Origin: Pseudomonas tohonis
Lineage (GTDB): Bacteria; Pseudomonadota; Gammaproteobacteria; Pseudomonadales; Pseudomonadaceae
NCBI RefSeq assembly: GCF_012767755.2
Contig: NZ_AP023189.1
Location: 5,210,001-5,274,000 of the forward strand
Length of the DNA stretch: 64,000 bases
Direction of reading: 5' to 3'
Part shown: piece after piece, positions 19,351 to 29,294 of the stretch
Layout: the number at the start of each line of letters is the position of its first letter
Position numbering within the stretch: position 1 is the first letter of the stretch
Translations under genes and position numbers: made by a program
The notes under the pieces: model-generated
What the model saw: the letters and a program-made list of their open reading frames with translations, nothing else
What the model was told of the DNA's origin: nothing
Databases searched by the model: none

Positions 19351-21842
19351 GCCGCGCGCCCCGCCCCTCCTCGCGCTGGTTCGACAGCCGCGGCTGGCGC
19401 CCCTTCAGCTTCCAGAAGGCCCTCTGGCGCGCCGTCGCCCAGGGCCGCTCCGGCCTGCTCCACGCCACCACCGGCGCCGGCAAGACCCACGCCGCCTGGT
19501 TCGCCGCGCTCGACCTGCTGGCCGGCACCGCCCCCACCCGCAAGGCACCTGGCAAGGGCCAGGTGCTGCCGCTTTCGGTGCTGTGGATAACCCCCATGCG
19601 CGCCCTGGCGGCCGACACCGCCCGCGCCCTGCAGGCGCCCATCGACGAACTCGGCCTGCCCTGGAGCCTGGGCCTGCGCACCGGCGACACCGGCAGCGCC
19701 GAGCGGGCCCGGCAATCGCGCAACCTGCCCAGCGTGCTGGTCACCACGCCGGAAAGCCTGACCCTGCTGCTGACCCGCGCCGACGCCGCCCAGGCCTTCG
19801 CCGGGCTGCGCATGGTGGTGGTCGACGAATGGCACGAACTGCTCGGCAACAAGCGCGGCGTGCAGCTGCAACTGGCCCTGGCGCGGTTGCGCCGGTGGAA
19901 CCCCACGCTCGCCACCTGGGGCCTCTCCGCCACCCTCGGCAACCTGGACCACGCGCTGCAGGTGCTGGTGCCCGGCGGCGACGGCCTGCTCCTGCAGGGC
20001 GAACAACGCAAGCGCCTGGAGGTGGACACCCTGTTGCCGGCCAACGTCGAGCGCTTCCCCTGGGCCGGGCACATGGGCCTGCGCATGCTGCCGCAGGTGG
20101 TCGCGGAGCTGGAGTCCAGCGCCAGCAGCCTGGTGTTCACCAACACCCGCGCGCAGTCCGAAGCCTGGTACCAGGCCCTGCTGGCGGCGCGGCCGGACTG
20201 GGCCGGGCTGATCGCCCTGCACCATGGCTCGCTGTCCCGCGAGGTGCGCGAGTGGGTCGAGAACGGCCTCAAGCAGGGCCGGCTCAAGGCGGTGGTGTGC
20301 ACCTCCAGTCTCGACCTGGGGGTCGATTTCCTCCCCGTGGAGCGGGTGCTCCAGGTAGGCACCGCCAAGGGCGTGGCGCGGCTGATGCAACGGGCCGGCC
20401 GCTCCGGCCACGCGCCGGGCCGCGCTTCGCGGGTGACCCTGGTGCCCACCCACAGCCTGGAACTGGTGGAGGCGGTGGCCGCGCGCCAGGCCATCGCCGA
20501 GCGCCGCATCGAAGCGCGCCTGAGCCCGGAGAAGCCGCTGGACGTGCTGGTCCAGCACCTGGTCAGCATGGCCCTGGGCGGTGGCTTCACGTCCGCGGCG
20601 ATGCTCGCCGAGGTGCGCAGCTGCTGGGCCTACCGCGCCCTGGGCGACGACGAATGGGCCTGGGCCCTGGCCTTCATCCGCCACGGCGGACACTCCCTCA
20701 CCGCCTACCCCGAGTACCGCCGCGCCGAGCCCGACGGCGACGGCCACTGGCACGTGCCCAGCGCGCAGCTGGCGCGACGGCACCGGCAGAGCATCGGCAC
20801 CATCGTCAGCGACGCCAGCCTGCAGGTGCGCTTCTGGGGCAAGGGCGGCGCGGCCGGCTCCCTGGGCAGCATCGAGGAAGGCTTCATCTCGCGCCTGCGC
20901 CCGGGCGATGCCTTCCTCTTCGCCGGCCGCCCGCTGGAGCTGGTGCGGGTCGAGGACATGACCGCCTACGTGCGCCGCAGCACCGCACGCAAGGCCGCCA
21001 TCCCGCGCTGGAACGGCGGGCGCATGCCGCTTTCCAGCGAACTGGCCGACGCCCTGGTGCACCAGTTGGGCGAAGCCGCGCGAGGCCATTACGACAGCTC
21101 GGAGCTGAAGCTGACCCGGCCGCTGCTGGAGCTGCAGCAGGCCTGGTCGGCGCTGCCCGACGAGCACTGCCTGCTGGCCGAGCGGTTGAAGAGCCGCGAA
21201 GGCTGGCACCTGTTCCTCTACCCCTTCGCCGGCCGCCAGGTGCACCTCGGGCTGGCCAGCCTGCTGGCCTGGCGCCTGGCCCGGCAGCGCCCGGTGAGCT
21301 TCTCCATCGCCGTCAACGACTACGGCCTGGAGCTGCTGGCGGCCACCGAGGTGGACTGGGCCGAGTGCCTGCGCCCCGACCTATTCAGCGAGCACGCGCT
21401 GCTCGACGACCTGCTGCACAGCCTCAACGCCAGCGAGCTGTCGCGCCGGCGCTTCCGCGAGATCGCCCGCATCTCCGGGCTGGTGTTCGCCGGGCGCCCC
21501 GGCGCCAGCAAGAGCACACGCCAGCTGCAGGCTTCCAGCGGGCTGTTCTTCGATGTGTTCCGCCAATACGACCCGGACAACCTGCTGCTGCACCAGGCCC
21601 GCGAGGAAGTGCTGCGCCAGGAACTGGACCTGCCGCGCCTGGAGGATTGCCTGCGGCGCATCCGCGAGCGCGAACTGCGCCTGGTGGAGGTGCCACGCCC
21701 GACACCGCTGGCCTTCCCGCTGCTGGTGGAACGCTTCCGCGAAGGCCTGAGCAGCGAGAAGCTGGCCGACCGCATCGCGCGCATGGTCGAGCAACTGGAA
21801 CGCGCCGCCGACAAGCCGCCACGCCGGAGCCGCGCGCGATGA
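19347..21842 (+). CDS. Ligase-associated DEXH-box helicase (Lhr-Core type)
   Basis: The protein has 831 residues. Walker A is [11 protein letters not shown] (about residues 43-53) and the DEXH box is [14 protein letters not shown]. Motif III is GLSATLG and motif VI is [11 protein letters not shown], followed by the long Lhr-type C-terminal core. It should translocate on single-stranded DNA and unwind duplexes. No ATG fits: the frame runs back into the ligase gene, and the best start is TTG 19347 in the overlap TTGA, with GGAG 8 bases upstream. This continues the stop/start overlaps of the operon. Confidence 0.88.
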   Translation: MSRAPRPSSRWFDSRGWRPFSFQKALWRAVAQGRSGLLHATTGAGKTHAAWFAALDLLAGTAPTRKAPGKGQVLPLSVLWITPMRALAADTARALQAPIDELGLPWSLGLRTGDTGSAERARQSRNLPSVLVTTPESLTLLLTRADAAQAFAGLRMVVVDEWHELLGNKRGVQLQLALARLRRWNPTLATWGLSATLGNLDHALQVLVPGGDGLLLQGEQRKRLEVDTLLPANVERFPWAGHMGLRMLPQVVAELESSASSLVFTNTRAQSEAWYQALLAARPDWAGLIALHHGSLSREVREWVENGLKQGRLKAVVCTSSLDLGVDFLPVERVLQVGTAKGVARLMQRAGRSGHAPGRASRVTLVPTHSLELVEAVAARQAIAERRIEARLSPEKPLDVLVQHLVSMALGGGFTSAAMLAEVRSCWAYRALGDDEWAWALAFIRHGGHSLTAYPEYRRAEPDGDGHWHVPSAQLARRHRQSIGTIVSDASLQVRFWGKGGAAGSLGSIEEGFISRLRPGDAFLFAGRPLELVRVEDMTAYVRRSTARKAAIPRWNGGRMPLSSELADALVHQLGEAARGHYDSSELKLTRPLLELQQAWSALPDEHCLLAERLKSREGWHLFLYPFAGRQVHLGLASLLAWRLARQRPVSFSIAVNDYGLELLAATEVDWAECLRPDLFSEHALLDDLLHSLNASELSRRRFREIARISGLVFAGRPGASKSTRQLQASSGLFFDVFRQYDPDNLLLHQAREEVLRQELDLPRLEDCLRRIRERELRLVEVPRPTPLAFPLLVERFREGLSSEKLADRIARMVEQLERAADKPPRRSRAR

Positions 21843-22501
21843 ATGCCGCACTGGAGGTGGCGCTGGCCGGCACCCGCGTCCTGCTGCTGGCCGACCGCGC
21901 GCTGTACTGGCCCGAGGAAGGCTGCCTGCTGGTGGCCGATATCCATTTCGGCAAGGCCGCCAGCTTCCGCCGCCTCGGCCAGCCGGTGCCCAGCGGCACC
22001 ACGGCGGCGAACCTGCGCCGCCTGGACAACCTGCTGCACGAACATGGCTGCCGCCGGCTGGTCTTCCTCGGCGACTTCCTGCACGCCCGCCAGGGCGCCG
22101 ACGCCCCCCTGTGGCCGGCGCTGGCTGCCTGGCGTGCCGGCCATCCGGAGCTCTCCATCGACCTGGTACGCGGCAACCACGACCGCCATGCCGGCGACCC
22201 GCCCGCCGCCCTCGGCTTCACCCTGCACAACGAGCCGCTGGCCCTCGGCCCCTTCGCCCTGCAGCACGAGCCCGAGCCGCACCCGGCGCTGCACGTGCTG
22301 GCCGGCCACCTGCACCCGACCTTCCGCCTGCGCGGAGCCGGTCGCCAGAGCCTGCGCCTGCCCTGCTTCCACCTGGGCGAAAACCTGAGCCTGCTGCCGG
22401 CCTTCGGTGAGTTCACCGGCGGCATGGAGCAGGCCAGCGCAACGGGTTCACGGATCTTCGTCTGCGGCGACGGCGGCGTCTGGCCCGCCCGCCATAGTTG
22501 A
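21839..22501 (+). CDS. pdeM: Ligase-associated metallophosphoesterase PdeM
   Basis: The 220-residue calcineurin-like phosphoesterase has all metal-binding motifs: ADIHFGK, GDFLHAR, GNHDRH and GHLHPTF. Related enzymes are Mn-dependent DNA nucleases or phosphodiesterases that work with the ligase and helicase of this cluster. It overlaps the helicase stop by ATGA and ends the operon; a terminator stands 115 bases further on. Confidence 0.88.
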   Translation: MNAALEVALAGTRVLLLADRALYWPEEGCLLVADIHFGKAASFRRLGQPVPSGTTAANLRRLDNLLHEHGCRRLVFLGDFLHARQGADAPLWPALAAWRAGHPELSIDLVRGNHDRHAGDPPAALGFTLHNEPLALGPFALQHEPEPHPALHVLAGHLHPTFRLRGAGRQSLRLPCFHLGENLSLLPAFGEFTGGMEQASATGSRIFVCGDGGVWPARHS

Positions 22502-22559
22502 TCGCCGCCTGGCTTGTTCGCCATCCATTAGCCGCAGGATGTCGACTTTTTTGCTGTTT

Positions 22560-22642
22560 TTCTGAACTTACGCGCCAGGCAACACTCAGAACCTATGCAT
22601 TGTTCATTGCTCCCTGGCGCCCACGTTGGCGCCTATTTTTTT
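22560..22642 (+). ncRNA. Candidate small RNA or structured 3' end with alternative hairpins
   Basis: GCGCCAGG near 22572 can pair with CCTGGCGC at 22613-22620. The same bases GGCGCC (22616-22621) also form the terminator stem with GGCGCC at 22628. The two structures exclude each other. No gene lies downstream on this strand, so a processed 3'-UTR RNA or a small RNA is more likely than an attenuator. No convincing promoter was seen. Confidence 0.3.
22616..22642 (+). terminator. Rho-independent terminator after the repair operon
   Basis: GGCGCC-CACGTT-GGCGCC is followed by TATTTTTTT. Confidence 0.85.
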
Positions 22643-22668
22643 GCCCGGAATTCGCCCTGGCCGCGCTG

Positions 22669-23349
22669 TCAGGACAGCACGCTGCGGTCGAAGGTGAACA
22701 CGCCGCCTTCCGCCGGGCAGTGCTCCAGCACCTTCTGCGGGCGGCCCATCTTCGGGTGGTTGTGTTCGCCGGTATCCAGCACCCAGCCCTGCCCCTTCAT
22801 CTTCTCCAGGCGCCCGCGCAGGGTGGTGTGCTGCACCGCCTGGCCGAGGCAGGCCTGGAAGGCACCCAGGGCTTCGGTGACGGTGAAGCGCCGGGGCAGC
22901 AGGTGCAGCGGCAGGGAGGTGTAGACCGACTTGCCGGCCAGTCGCTCGCGGGCCTGGCGCACCAGCTGGTCGTGGTCGAAGGGCAAGCCGCTGGCCTCGT
23001 CCAGCGGCAGGAAGCGCAGGTCGGCGTCACTCAGTTGCGTGTCGGGCTCCAGCAGGGCGAGGTAGAAGGTCGACAGCGACCAGCCTCGCGGGTCGCGCCG
23101 GGCGTTGCCCACGGTGGCCACCTGTTCCAGGTGCTGCGGGCGCACCCGTGCCTTCTCCGCCAGGGCCCGGGTGGCGGCGGCGTCCAGGTCGGCGTCGTCG
23201 CAGCGGCCGTTGACCAGCACGCCCGGTAGCGCCCATTCGCCCTCGAAGGGCGCCTGGGCCCGGCGGATCAGCAGCAGCTCCAGCCCCTGGGCTTCGTTCA
23301 GGCGCAGCGCGACGATGTCGACGCTGGCCAGTACCTGTGCAGAACTCAT
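22669..23349 (-). CDS. nrtR: NUDIX-type NAD biosynthesis regulator NrtR
   Basis: The protein has 226 residues: a NUDIX-like domain (residues about 10-145, with EGEWALPGVLVNG) followed by a winged-helix C-terminal domain (RRFTVTEALGAFQACLG, then LRGRLEKMKGQGWVLDTG). NrtR proteins use the NUDIX fold as an ADP-ribose sensor and repress NAD salvage genes. The gene overlaps nadD2 by 4 bases and is divergent from pncA-pncB-nadE, the arrangement known in P. aeruginosa. An inverted repeat in the divergent promoter region is the likely operator. Confidence 0.9.
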   Translation of the reverse strand: MSSAQVLASVDIVALRLNEAQGLELLLIRRAQAPFEGEWALPGVLVNGRCDDADLDAAATRALAEKARVRPQHLEQVATVGNARRDPRGWSLSTFYLALLEPDTQLSDADLRFLPLDEASGLPFDHDQLVRQARERLAGKSVYTSLPLHLLPRRFTVTEALGAFQACLGQAVQHTTLRGRLEKMKGQGWVLDTGEHNHPKMGRPQKVLEHCPAEGGVFTFDRSVLS

Positions 23350-23951
23350 TGCAGCTCCCTATAGATATCCAGTTCACCCTGCACTTCCGGCAGGCACCAG
23401 GCCGGCGGCAGCGCCAGGCCCTCGCGCAGGTGCAGGCGGATGGCCGAACTGTGCAGCTGCAGCGTCTCGTCCGCCACCAGCAGGCCGAAGCGCTCGCGCA
23501 GCTCCGCCCCGCGATGGAAGCCCGCCACCTGGGGCAGGTTGTCTTCACCGATGACCAGGGCGATGTCCTCCGGCATTACGCCGTGCTCCGCGGCCAGCGC
23601 CTGCAGGAGGTCGTAGCTGTACACGGCCGCCGCGCCGGGCGCCAGCCGCGCCTCGATGGGGTCGCAGCGTACCCGCGCCGGGTCGATGCGCGCCGCCAGG
23701 CGCTCCAACCAGGCACAGCGCACGGCGAAATCGACCATGCGCTTGCCGTGGGCGTGGCGGTGGCTGGGCACCAGCAGCACCTGCTCGGCGCATTCCAGTA
23801 CCCGGCGCACCACGCTTTCATGGCCCGGGTGGGGCGGGTCGAAGGCGCCGCCGTACACCGCCAGGCCAAAGCGCACGGGCGCGGGCTCGGCCTGGCCGGC
23901 CGGGTAGGCCCGCAGGCTGGAATCGGGAAAATCCTGCCGACTGTTTCTCAT
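23346..23951 (-). CDS. nadD2: Nicotinate-nucleotide adenylyltransferase-like protein (NadD2)
   Basis: The 201-residue nucleotidyltransferase has the signature GGAFDPPHPGH (residues 34-44) and the late LHSSAIRLHLREG corresponding to the ISSTxIR motif. It should adenylate a mononucleotide, nicotinate or nicotinamide mononucleotide, in NAD salvage. The first 27 residues extend beyond the usual NadD start, so the true start may be further in. It is translationally coupled to nrtR by a 4-base overlap. Confidence 0.85.
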   Translation of the reverse strand: MRNSRQDFPDSSLRAYPAGQAEPAPVRFGLAVYGGAFDPPHPGHESVVRRVLECAEQVLLVPSHRHAHGKRMVDFAVRCAWLERLAARIDPARVRCDPIEARLAPGAAAVYSYDLLQALAAEHGVMPEDIALVIGEDNLPQVAGFHRGAELRERFGLLVADETLQLHSSAIRLHLREGLALPPAWCLPEVQGELDIYRELQ

Positions 23952-23978
23952 CGCTGTCCTCCTGTGATCAAAGAGTGC

Positions 23979-24009
23979 TTGACGACATATTACACGAGAT
24001 GGAATATGT
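23979..24009 (+). promoter_or_regulatory. pncA promoter with NrtR-type operator
   Basis: A perfect inverted repeat ACATATT-N11-AATATGT spans 23985-24009. It is placed just after a TTGACG -35 element (23979-23984) and covers the probable -10 GAATAT. A repressor bound here would block pncA and could also affect divergent nadD2-nrtR transcription. Assignment to NrtR follows from the neighbouring regulator gene. Confidence 0.6.
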
Positions 24010-24040
24010 AGCCAGCCGCAACCGAACGAGGAACGCAGCC

Positions 24041-24688
24041 ATGAAAATCGCCAGCTTCGATGTCGACGCCCAGAAAGGCTTCACCCCCCTCTGCCCCGCC
24101 GAACTCCCGGTGCCGGGCGGCGACGAGATCGCAGCGCACCTGAACCTGCTGGCCCGCCGCGCCGAGCTGCGCATCGGCAGCAAGGACGCCCACAGCCCGC
24201 AGGCCGCCTGGGTCGTGCCCAGCCACGCCGAGATGCTCGCACCGCTGCCCCTGGCCAATGCCGACATCACCTGGGTCAGCCACTGCGTACCGGGAACCGC
24301 GGGCTTCGAGCTGCTCGACGAGCTGCCCCAGCCGCTGGACTACGACTACTTCGTGTGGAAGGGCGTGGAGCCCGACCTGCACCCCTACGGCGCCTGCTAC
24401 CACGACCTGGCCGAGCGCCGCAGCACCGGGGTGATCGAATTCCTCCGGCAGAACGCGGTCAGCCATGTACTGGTGGGCGGCCTGGCGCTGGACTACTGCG
24501 TGAAGACCACCGCGCTGCAACTGCGTCGCGCCGGCTTTGCGGTTATCGTCTACCTCCCGGCGTGCCGGGCAATCGCCGACGCCACGGCACAAGCCGCGCA
24601 ACTGCAGATGAACGAACTGGGCATCACGCTGTGCGCCAGCGAGGCCGAACTGGACGCCTTGCTGAACAGCATCGAGAAGGAGAGCTGA
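24041..24688 (+). CDS. pncA: Nicotinamidase PncA
   Basis: The 215-residue cysteine hydrolase has the catalytic triad recognisable as D9 (DVDAQKGF), K107 (FVWKGVE) and C153 ([12 protein letters not shown]). It deamidates nicotinamide to nicotinate, feeding PncB. GAGGAA lies 7 bases before the ATG chosen; an upstream in-frame ATG at 23975 lies inside the promoter/operator. First gene of the pncA-pncB-nadE operon. Confidence 0.92.
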   Translation: MKIASFDVDAQKGFTPLCPAELPVPGGDEIAAHLNLLARRAELRIGSKDAHSPQAAWVVPSHAEMLAPLPLANADITWVSHCVPGTAGFELLDELPQPLDYDYFVWKGVEPDLHPYGACYHDLAERRSTGVIEFLRQNAVSHVLVGGLALDYCVKTTALQLRRAGFAVIVYLPACRAIADATAQAAQLQMNELGITLCASEAELDALLNSIEKES

Positions 24689-24690
24689 TC

Positions 24691-25896
24691 ATGGCCGAGA
24701 GCGTGTTTTCCGACCGCATCGTGCAGAACCTGCTGGACACCGATTTCTACAAGCTGACCATGATGCAGGCGGTGCTGCACAACTACCCCAACGCCGAGGT
24801 GGAGTGGGAATTCCGCTGCCGCAACGCCGAGGACCTCAAGCCCTACCTGGCGGAGATCCGCTACCAGATCGAGCGCCTGACGGAAATCTCCATCACCGCC
24901 GACCAGTTGGCCTTCCTGGAGCGCATCCCCTTCATCAAGCCGGACTTCATCCGCTTCCTCAGCCTGTTCCGCTTCAACATGCGCTACGTCCAGGCCGGCA
25001 TCGAGGACGACCAGCTGTGCATCCGCCTGCGCGGCCCCTGGCTGCACGTGATCCTCTTCGAGATCCCGCTGCTGGCCATCGTCAGCGAGGTGCGCAACCG
25101 CTACCGCTACCGGGAGGTGATCCTCGAGCAGGCCAGCGAGCGCCTGTACCAGAAGCTCGACTGGCTCAAGGGCGAAGCCAGCGCCAGCGAGCTGGAAGGC
25201 TTCCAGATCGCCGACTTCGGCACCCGCCGGCGCTTCTCCTACCGGGTGCAGGAAGAGATGGTGCACATCCTCAAGCGTGACTTCCCCGGGCGCTTCGTCG
25301 GCACCAGCAACGTGCACCTGGCCCGCGAGTTCGACATCAAGCCCATCGGCACCATGGCCCACGAATGGCTGATGTCCCACCAGCAGCTGGGCCCGCGCCT
25401 GATCGACAGCCAGATCGCCGCGCTGGATTGCTGGGTCCGCGAGTACCGGGGCCTGCTCGGCATCGCCCTGACCGACTGCATCACCACCGACGCCTTCCTC
25501 AAGGACTTCGACCTGTACTTCGCCAAGCTCTTCGACGGCCTGCGCCACGACTCCGGCGACCCGCTGGAATGGGCCGAGAAGTGCATCCGCCACTATGAAA
25601 GGCTCGGTATAGACCCGCAGACCAAGACCCTCGTATTCTCCGACGGCCTCGACCTGCCCAAGGCGCTGGAGCTATATCGCGCCCTGCACGGTCGTATTCA
25701 CGTCAGCTTCGGTATCGGGACCAACCTGACCTGCGACATCCCCGGTGTCGTGCCCATGAACATCGTGATCAAGATGACCGCCTGCAACGGCCAGCCGGTG
25801 GCGAAGATCTCCGATACCCCGGGCAAGACCCAGTGCCGCGACGAGAACTTCGTCGCCTACCTGAAACACGTATTTCGCGTATCAGACGCGCGCTAG
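24691..25896 (+). CDS. pncB: Nicotinate phosphoribosyltransferase PncB
   Basis: The 401-residue enzyme starts two bases after pncA. Motifs include [16 protein letters not shown] at the N-terminus, [14 protein letters not shown], and HDSGDPLEW of the phosphoribosyl-binding region. It converts nicotinate and PRPP to nicotinate mononucleotide at the cost of ATP. AAGGAG precedes the start. Confidence 0.93.
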   Translation: MAESVFSDRIVQNLLDTDFYKLTMMQAVLHNYPNAEVEWEFRCRNAEDLKPYLAEIRYQIERLTEISITADQLAFLERIPFIKPDFIRFLSLFRFNMRYVQAGIEDDQLCIRLRGPWLHVILFEIPLLAIVSEVRNRYRYREVILEQASERLYQKLDWLKGEASASELEGFQIADFGTRRRFSYRVQEEMVHILKRDFPGRFVGTSNVHLAREFDIKPIGTMAHEWLMSHQQLGPRLIDSQIAALDCWVREYRGLLGIALTDCITTDAFLKDFDLYFAKLFDGLRHDSGDPLEWAEKCIRHYERLGIDPQTKTLVFSDGLDLPKALELYRALHGRIHVSFGIGTNLTCDIPGVVPMNIVIKMTACNGQPVAKISDTPGKTQCRDENFVAYLKHVFRVSDAR

Positions 25897-25911
25897 CGCC
25901 GAGGAACCATC

Positions 25912-26739
25912 ATGAGCAATCGCCAGAAAGAGATAGCCGCCGCCCTGGACGTGGTGCCCCCCTTCGCCGACGAGGCCGCCCTGCAGGCCGAGATCGAGCG
26001 GCGCAAGGCCTTCATCAAGACCTGCCTGCGCAACGCGCGGCTCAAGGTGCTGGTGCTGGGCATCAGCGGTGGCGTGGATTCGCTGACCGCCGGCCGCCTG
26101 GCCCAGCTGACGGTGGAGGAGCTGCGCGCCGAGACCGGCGACCCGGACTATCGCTTCATCGCCGTGCGCCTGCCGCACAACACCCAGCACGACGAGCACG
26201 ATGCCCAGGAGTCGCTGAAATTCATCCGCGCCGATGTCGAGGACACGGTGAACATCGCCAACAGCGTGATCGGCCTCGGTGAGCAGGTCACCCACCTGCA
26301 GGCGCTGAGCGACGCCCGCCGCGATTTCGTGGTCGGCAACATCAAGGCGCGTATCCGCATGGTCGCGCAGTTCGCCATCGCCAACGCCAACAACGGCCTG
26401 GTGATCGGCACCGATCACGCCGCCGAGGCGGTGATGGGCTTCTTCACCAAGTTCGGCGACGGCGCCTGCGACCTGGCACCGCTCTCCGGCCTGGTGAAGA
26501 ACCAGGTGCGCGCCATCGCCCGCTACCTGGGTGCGCCGGACAACCTGGTGCAGAAAGTGCCGACCGCCGACCTCGAAGAGCTGCGCCCCGGCAAGCCGGA
26601 CGAAGAGGCCCATGGCGTCAGCTACGCCGAGATCGACGCCTTCCTGCACGGCGAGACCGTGCGCCAGGAGGCCTACGACATCATCGTGCGCACCTACGAC
26701 GCCACCCAGCACAAGCGCGACCTGCCGCTGGTGCCCTGA
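25912..26739 (+). CDS. nadE: NH3-dependent NAD synthetase NadE
   Basis: The 275-residue enzyme has the ATP-pyrophosphatase P-loop SGGVDS at residues 52-57 and the binding segment [21 protein letters not shown]. No glutaminase domain is present, so ammonia is the nitrogen donor. It amidates deamido-NAD to NAD, the last step of the salvage route encoded by this operon. The gap to pncB is 15 bases. Confidence 0.93.
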   Translation: MSNRQKEIAAALDVVPPFADEAALQAEIERRKAFIKTCLRNARLKVLVLGISGGVDSLTAGRLAQLTVEELRAETGDPDYRFIAVRLPHNTQHDEHDAQESLKFIRADVEDTVNIANSVIGLGEQVTHLQALSDARRDFVVGNIKARIRMVAQFAIANANNGLVIGTDHAAEAVMGFFTKFGDGACDLAPLSGLVKNQVRAIARYLGAPDNLVQKVPTADLEELRPGKPDEEAHGVSYAEIDAFLHGETVRQEAYDIIVRTYDATQHKRDLPLVP

Positions 26740-26743
26740 GGCG

Positions 26744-26947
26744 CTACACCACCGGAGCGGGCGGCGGCTGGTCGGGAAGGGTCGGTTCGCCCGGTTCGTG
26801 GGGCTGAGTGGGTTCGCCCGGCTCCTCGGGGCTGTCCGGCCCCGGCACCTGTTGCAGCACCAGCGACGGGTCGCTGCGGGCGAAAATGGCGTCCACCAGT
26901 GCGCTGGCACTGGGCGTCAGGGCTTCGATGATGATCTGGGAGCGCAT
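26744..26947 (-). CDS. Small Pro/Glu-rich protein of unknown function
   Basis: This 67-residue protein has a structured-looking N-terminal half (MRSQIIIEALTPSASALVDA) and a disordered tail with two EPGEPT repeats. A strong GGAGGA lies 6 bases before the ATG, which argues for a real gene. It converges on nadE with a 4-base gap between the stops. No function recognised. Confidence 0.55.
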   Translation of the reverse strand: MRSQIIIEALTPSASALVDAIFARSDPSLVLQQVPGPDSPEEPGEPTQPHEPGEPTLPDQPPPAPVV

Positions 26948-27033
26948 GGCAATCCTCCGGCGTTCACAGTGGCTTCAAGCAGTAGAGCCCTGCGACTATC
27001 GAAGAATTCCGCTTATTTCCGTCCCCGCCGACC

Positions 27034-27086
27034 TGTAGCCCGGCTTCAGCGGTCAAAGGCTTCGCGAGCAGAGCTCGCTCCTACGG
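27034..27086. repeat. Adjacent REP-like fragments
   Basis: TGTAGCCCGGCTTCAGCGG is followed by GGCTTCGCGAGCAGAGCTCG-CTCCTAC. The second element is module c of the array at 61096-61588. Confidence 0.65.
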
Positions 27087-27094
27087 GCGCCCTA

Positions 27095-27643
27095 TCAGCG
27101 CGGGTCGTTGAAGTGCACGGTGATGGAGACCAGCACCGGCTGGTCCTCGTCGCCCTGGCGGTACTCCGGCTCGAAGCCATAGCCCAGCCAGACCTCGCTG
27201 CCGTTCTTGATCACCAGGTCCGAGCGCTCGTCGCCAGTGCCTTCCAGCCCCTGCAGCCAGGGGCCCGTCTCTTCGCGACGCTGGCCCAGGCGCAACTGGC
27301 CATCCAGGCTGAAACGCCAGTTCGCGCCGCGCTCGCCCACGCCCTGCATCCAGCCGAGGAACAGGCTGTCGCTGTAGCCGCCCAGCTCCCAGCAGCGCAC
27401 CTCGCGCAGGCGGTCGCCGAGGAACACCAGCATCATCGAATTGCCATACAGCAGCCCGCGCCGCTTGCCGTACATCGGCAGCTCGGCCGTCGGCGGGCCC
27501 AGGCGCTCGACGAACTGCGCGCGGGTGGCCGTGGCGGGCAGGCCGAAGGCCTCGGTGCCGCTGACCACATTGAGTTCCTCGGCCTGCAGCAGCGCGCAGA
27601 AGCCGAGGCCCAGGATGAACAGGACAGGTTTGAGCAGGTTCAT
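27095..27643 (-). CDS. Exported protein of unknown function
   Basis: The 182-residue protein has a signal peptide (VLFILGLGFCALLQAEE). The mature part starts with a segment like small envelope proteins (GLPATATRAQFVERLGPPTAEL) and carries Trp/Gly-rich strands later. No family recognised. The gene lies downstream of dcd on the same strand, beyond the dcd terminator. Confidence 0.7.
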   Translation of the reverse strand: MNLLKPVLFILGLGFCALLQAEELNVVSGTEAFGLPATATRAQFVERLGPPTAELPMYGKRRGLLYGNSMMLVFLGDRLREVRCWELGGYSDSLFLGWMQGVGERGANWRFSLDGQLRLGQRREETGPWLQGLEGTGDERSDLVIKNGSEVWLGYGFEPEYRQGDEDQPVLVSITVHFNDPR

Positions 27644-27674
27644 TCGTCAGTTCCCTTGACTGGAGAGAGGCATG

Positions 27675-27698
27675 AAAAAGCCGGGCAAGGGCCCGGCT
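27675..27698 (-). terminator. Terminator of dcd
   Basis: Read on the minus strand, AGCCGGGC-CCTT-GCCCGGCT is followed by TTTT. Confidence 0.8.
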
Positions 27699-27717
27699 CT
27701 CTGGTGTGGCAGGTGAT

Positions 27718-28284
27718 TCAGGCCTTGGGCAGGGTGACGCCGGTCTGGCCCTGGTACTTGCCGCCACGGTCGCGGTAGGAGACTTCGCAGGCTTCGTCCG
27801 ACTGCAGGAAGAGCATCTGCGCCACGCCTTCGTGGGCGTAGATCTTCGCCGGCAGGTTGGTGGTGTTGGAGAACTCCAGGGTCACGTGGCCTTCCCACTC
27901 CGGTTCCAGCGGGGTGACGTTGACGATGATGCCGCAGCGCGCGTAGGTGCTCTTGCCCAGGCAGATGGTCAGCACGTCACGCGGGATGCGGAAATACTCG
28001 ACGGTGCGGGCCAGGGCGAAGGAGTTCGGCGGGATGATGCAGACGTCGCTGTTGATGTCGACGAAGCTCTTCTCGTCGAAGTTCTTCGGGTCGACCACGG
28101 CGGAGTGGATGTTGGTGAAGACCTTGAACTCGGCCGCGCAGCGAACGTCGTAGCCGTAGCTGGACACCCCATAGGAAATCACCCGGCTGTCGTCCGCGCC
28201 GCGCACCTGGCGCTCGACGAAGGGCTCGATCATCCCGTGTTCCTGGGCCATGCGGCGAATCCACTTGTCCGATTTGATGCTCAT
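27718..28284 (-). CDS. dcd: dCTP deaminase
   Basis: The 188-residue enzyme has the standard length of Dcd. Motifs include [36 protein letters not shown] and the C-terminal [19 protein letters not shown]. It converts dCTP to dUTP for thymidylate synthesis. A longer upstream reading frame exists, but the family start is [13 protein letters not shown]. Confidence 0.95.
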   Translation of the reverse strand: MSIKSDKWIRRMAQEHGMIEPFVERQVRGADDSRVISYGVSSYGYDVRCAAEFKVFTNIHSAVVDPKNFDEKSFVDINSDVCIIPPNSFALARTVEYFRIPRDVLTICLGKSTYARCGIIVNVTPLEPEWEGHVTLEFSNTTNLPAKIYAHEGVAQMLFLQSDEACEVSYRDRGGKYQGQTGVTLPKA

Positions 28285-28458
28285 GGCGGGGGTCCTGTGA
28301 AGGTGAAAAATGATCGCGAATCTTACCGGGCGCGGGCCTTTCGGGCAAAGGGCAGCGACCGGGAGCGTGGCCTGCCGCCCAGTGCCGCCGAGCGGGGCTT
28401 GTGGCGACGCCGCCGAGTGCGCCACTGTTGGCCCGCCCTTGTGGAGAAAGGACCCACC

Positions 28459-29211
28459 ATGACCCCCTGGCTGATCATCCCCGGCCTATTCTTCGCCGTC
28501 TTTTCCTTCTCGTTCTTCAAACGCCGCCGCGCAAGCGGCCGGGAACGCTTCATCCGCGAATTCCGCCCGGCGCCCTGGCTGTTCGACGAACTGCGCAAAC
28601 GCCATCCGCAGCTGAGCCTGGAAGACTGCATGCTGGTGAGCGCCGGCCTGCGCCAGTACTTCCTCTGCTACCTCAAGAGCGGCTACGGCTACGTCTCCAT
28701 GCCCTCCCAGGTGGTGGACGACCTGTGGCACGCCTTCATCCTCGACACCCGCGAATACAAGCGCTTCTGCCAGCAGGCCTTCGGCCGCTTCCTGCACCAC
28801 CGCCCGGCGCGCACCCTCTCGGGCAACGCCCGCCAGGCCGACGCCGGCCTGCGCCGCTGCTGGTGGTACGCCTGCGAACAGGAACGCATCGACCCGCAGC
28901 GGCCCGGCCGCGTGCCGCTGCTGTTCGACCTGGACAGCCGCCTGGGCATCGTCGGCGGCTTCCTCTATGTCGCCGACTGCAAGGGCGTACGGCGCAACGA
29001 CGGCGGCGACGCGGGCAGCGGCGTCATCTACTGCGGCGGGGACTTCGTCGGCAGCGACTCGGGCTACGGCTCCAGCGACTTCGGCGACGGCAGCGGCACG
29101 GGCGGCAGCCATCACGGCAGCGATTCATCGAGCGATGGGGGCGGTTCGGACGGCGGCGGGGACAGTGGAGGCGGATGCGGCGGAGGGTGTGGCGGCGGTG
29201 GGGGCGATTGA
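28459..29211 (+). CDS. GRDP-like protein with Gly/Cys-rich tail
   Basis: The protein has 250 residues. A short N-terminal hydrophobic helix ([17 protein letters not shown]) is followed by a domain whose [22 protein letters not shown] resembles the core of glycine-rich-domain proteins of the GRDP type. The last 70 residues are nearly all Gly, Ser and Asp, ending in [14 protein letters not shown]. Bacterial members are uncharacterised. It is divergent from dcd. Membrane attachment by the N-terminal helix is inferred. Confidence 0.7.
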   Translation: MTPWLIIPGLFFAVFSFSFFKRRRASGRERFIREFRPAPWLFDELRKRHPQLSLEDCMLVSAGLRQYFLCYLKSGYGYVSMPSQVVDDLWHAFILDTREYKRFCQQAFGRFLHHRPARTLSGNARQADAGLRRCWWYACEQERIDPQRPGRVPLLFDLDSRLGIVGGFLYVADCKGVRRNDGGDAGSGVIYCGGDFVGSDSGYGSSDFGDGSGTGGSHHGSDSSSDGGGSDGGGDSGGGCGGGCGGGGGD

Positions 29212-29294
29212 GTCCGCACTTTGCATCGCCGTCAGTCGACGACAAAGCGCGCCATGGCTAGGCTAGGCGCCCTTTTCACACGGACGGAACCGGA

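Noticed and set aside
22502..22642. Riboswitch or attenuator controlling a downstream gene
   Set aside because: The next gene on that strand is far away; nrtR converges from the other side. A small RNA or a processed 3' end is more likely.
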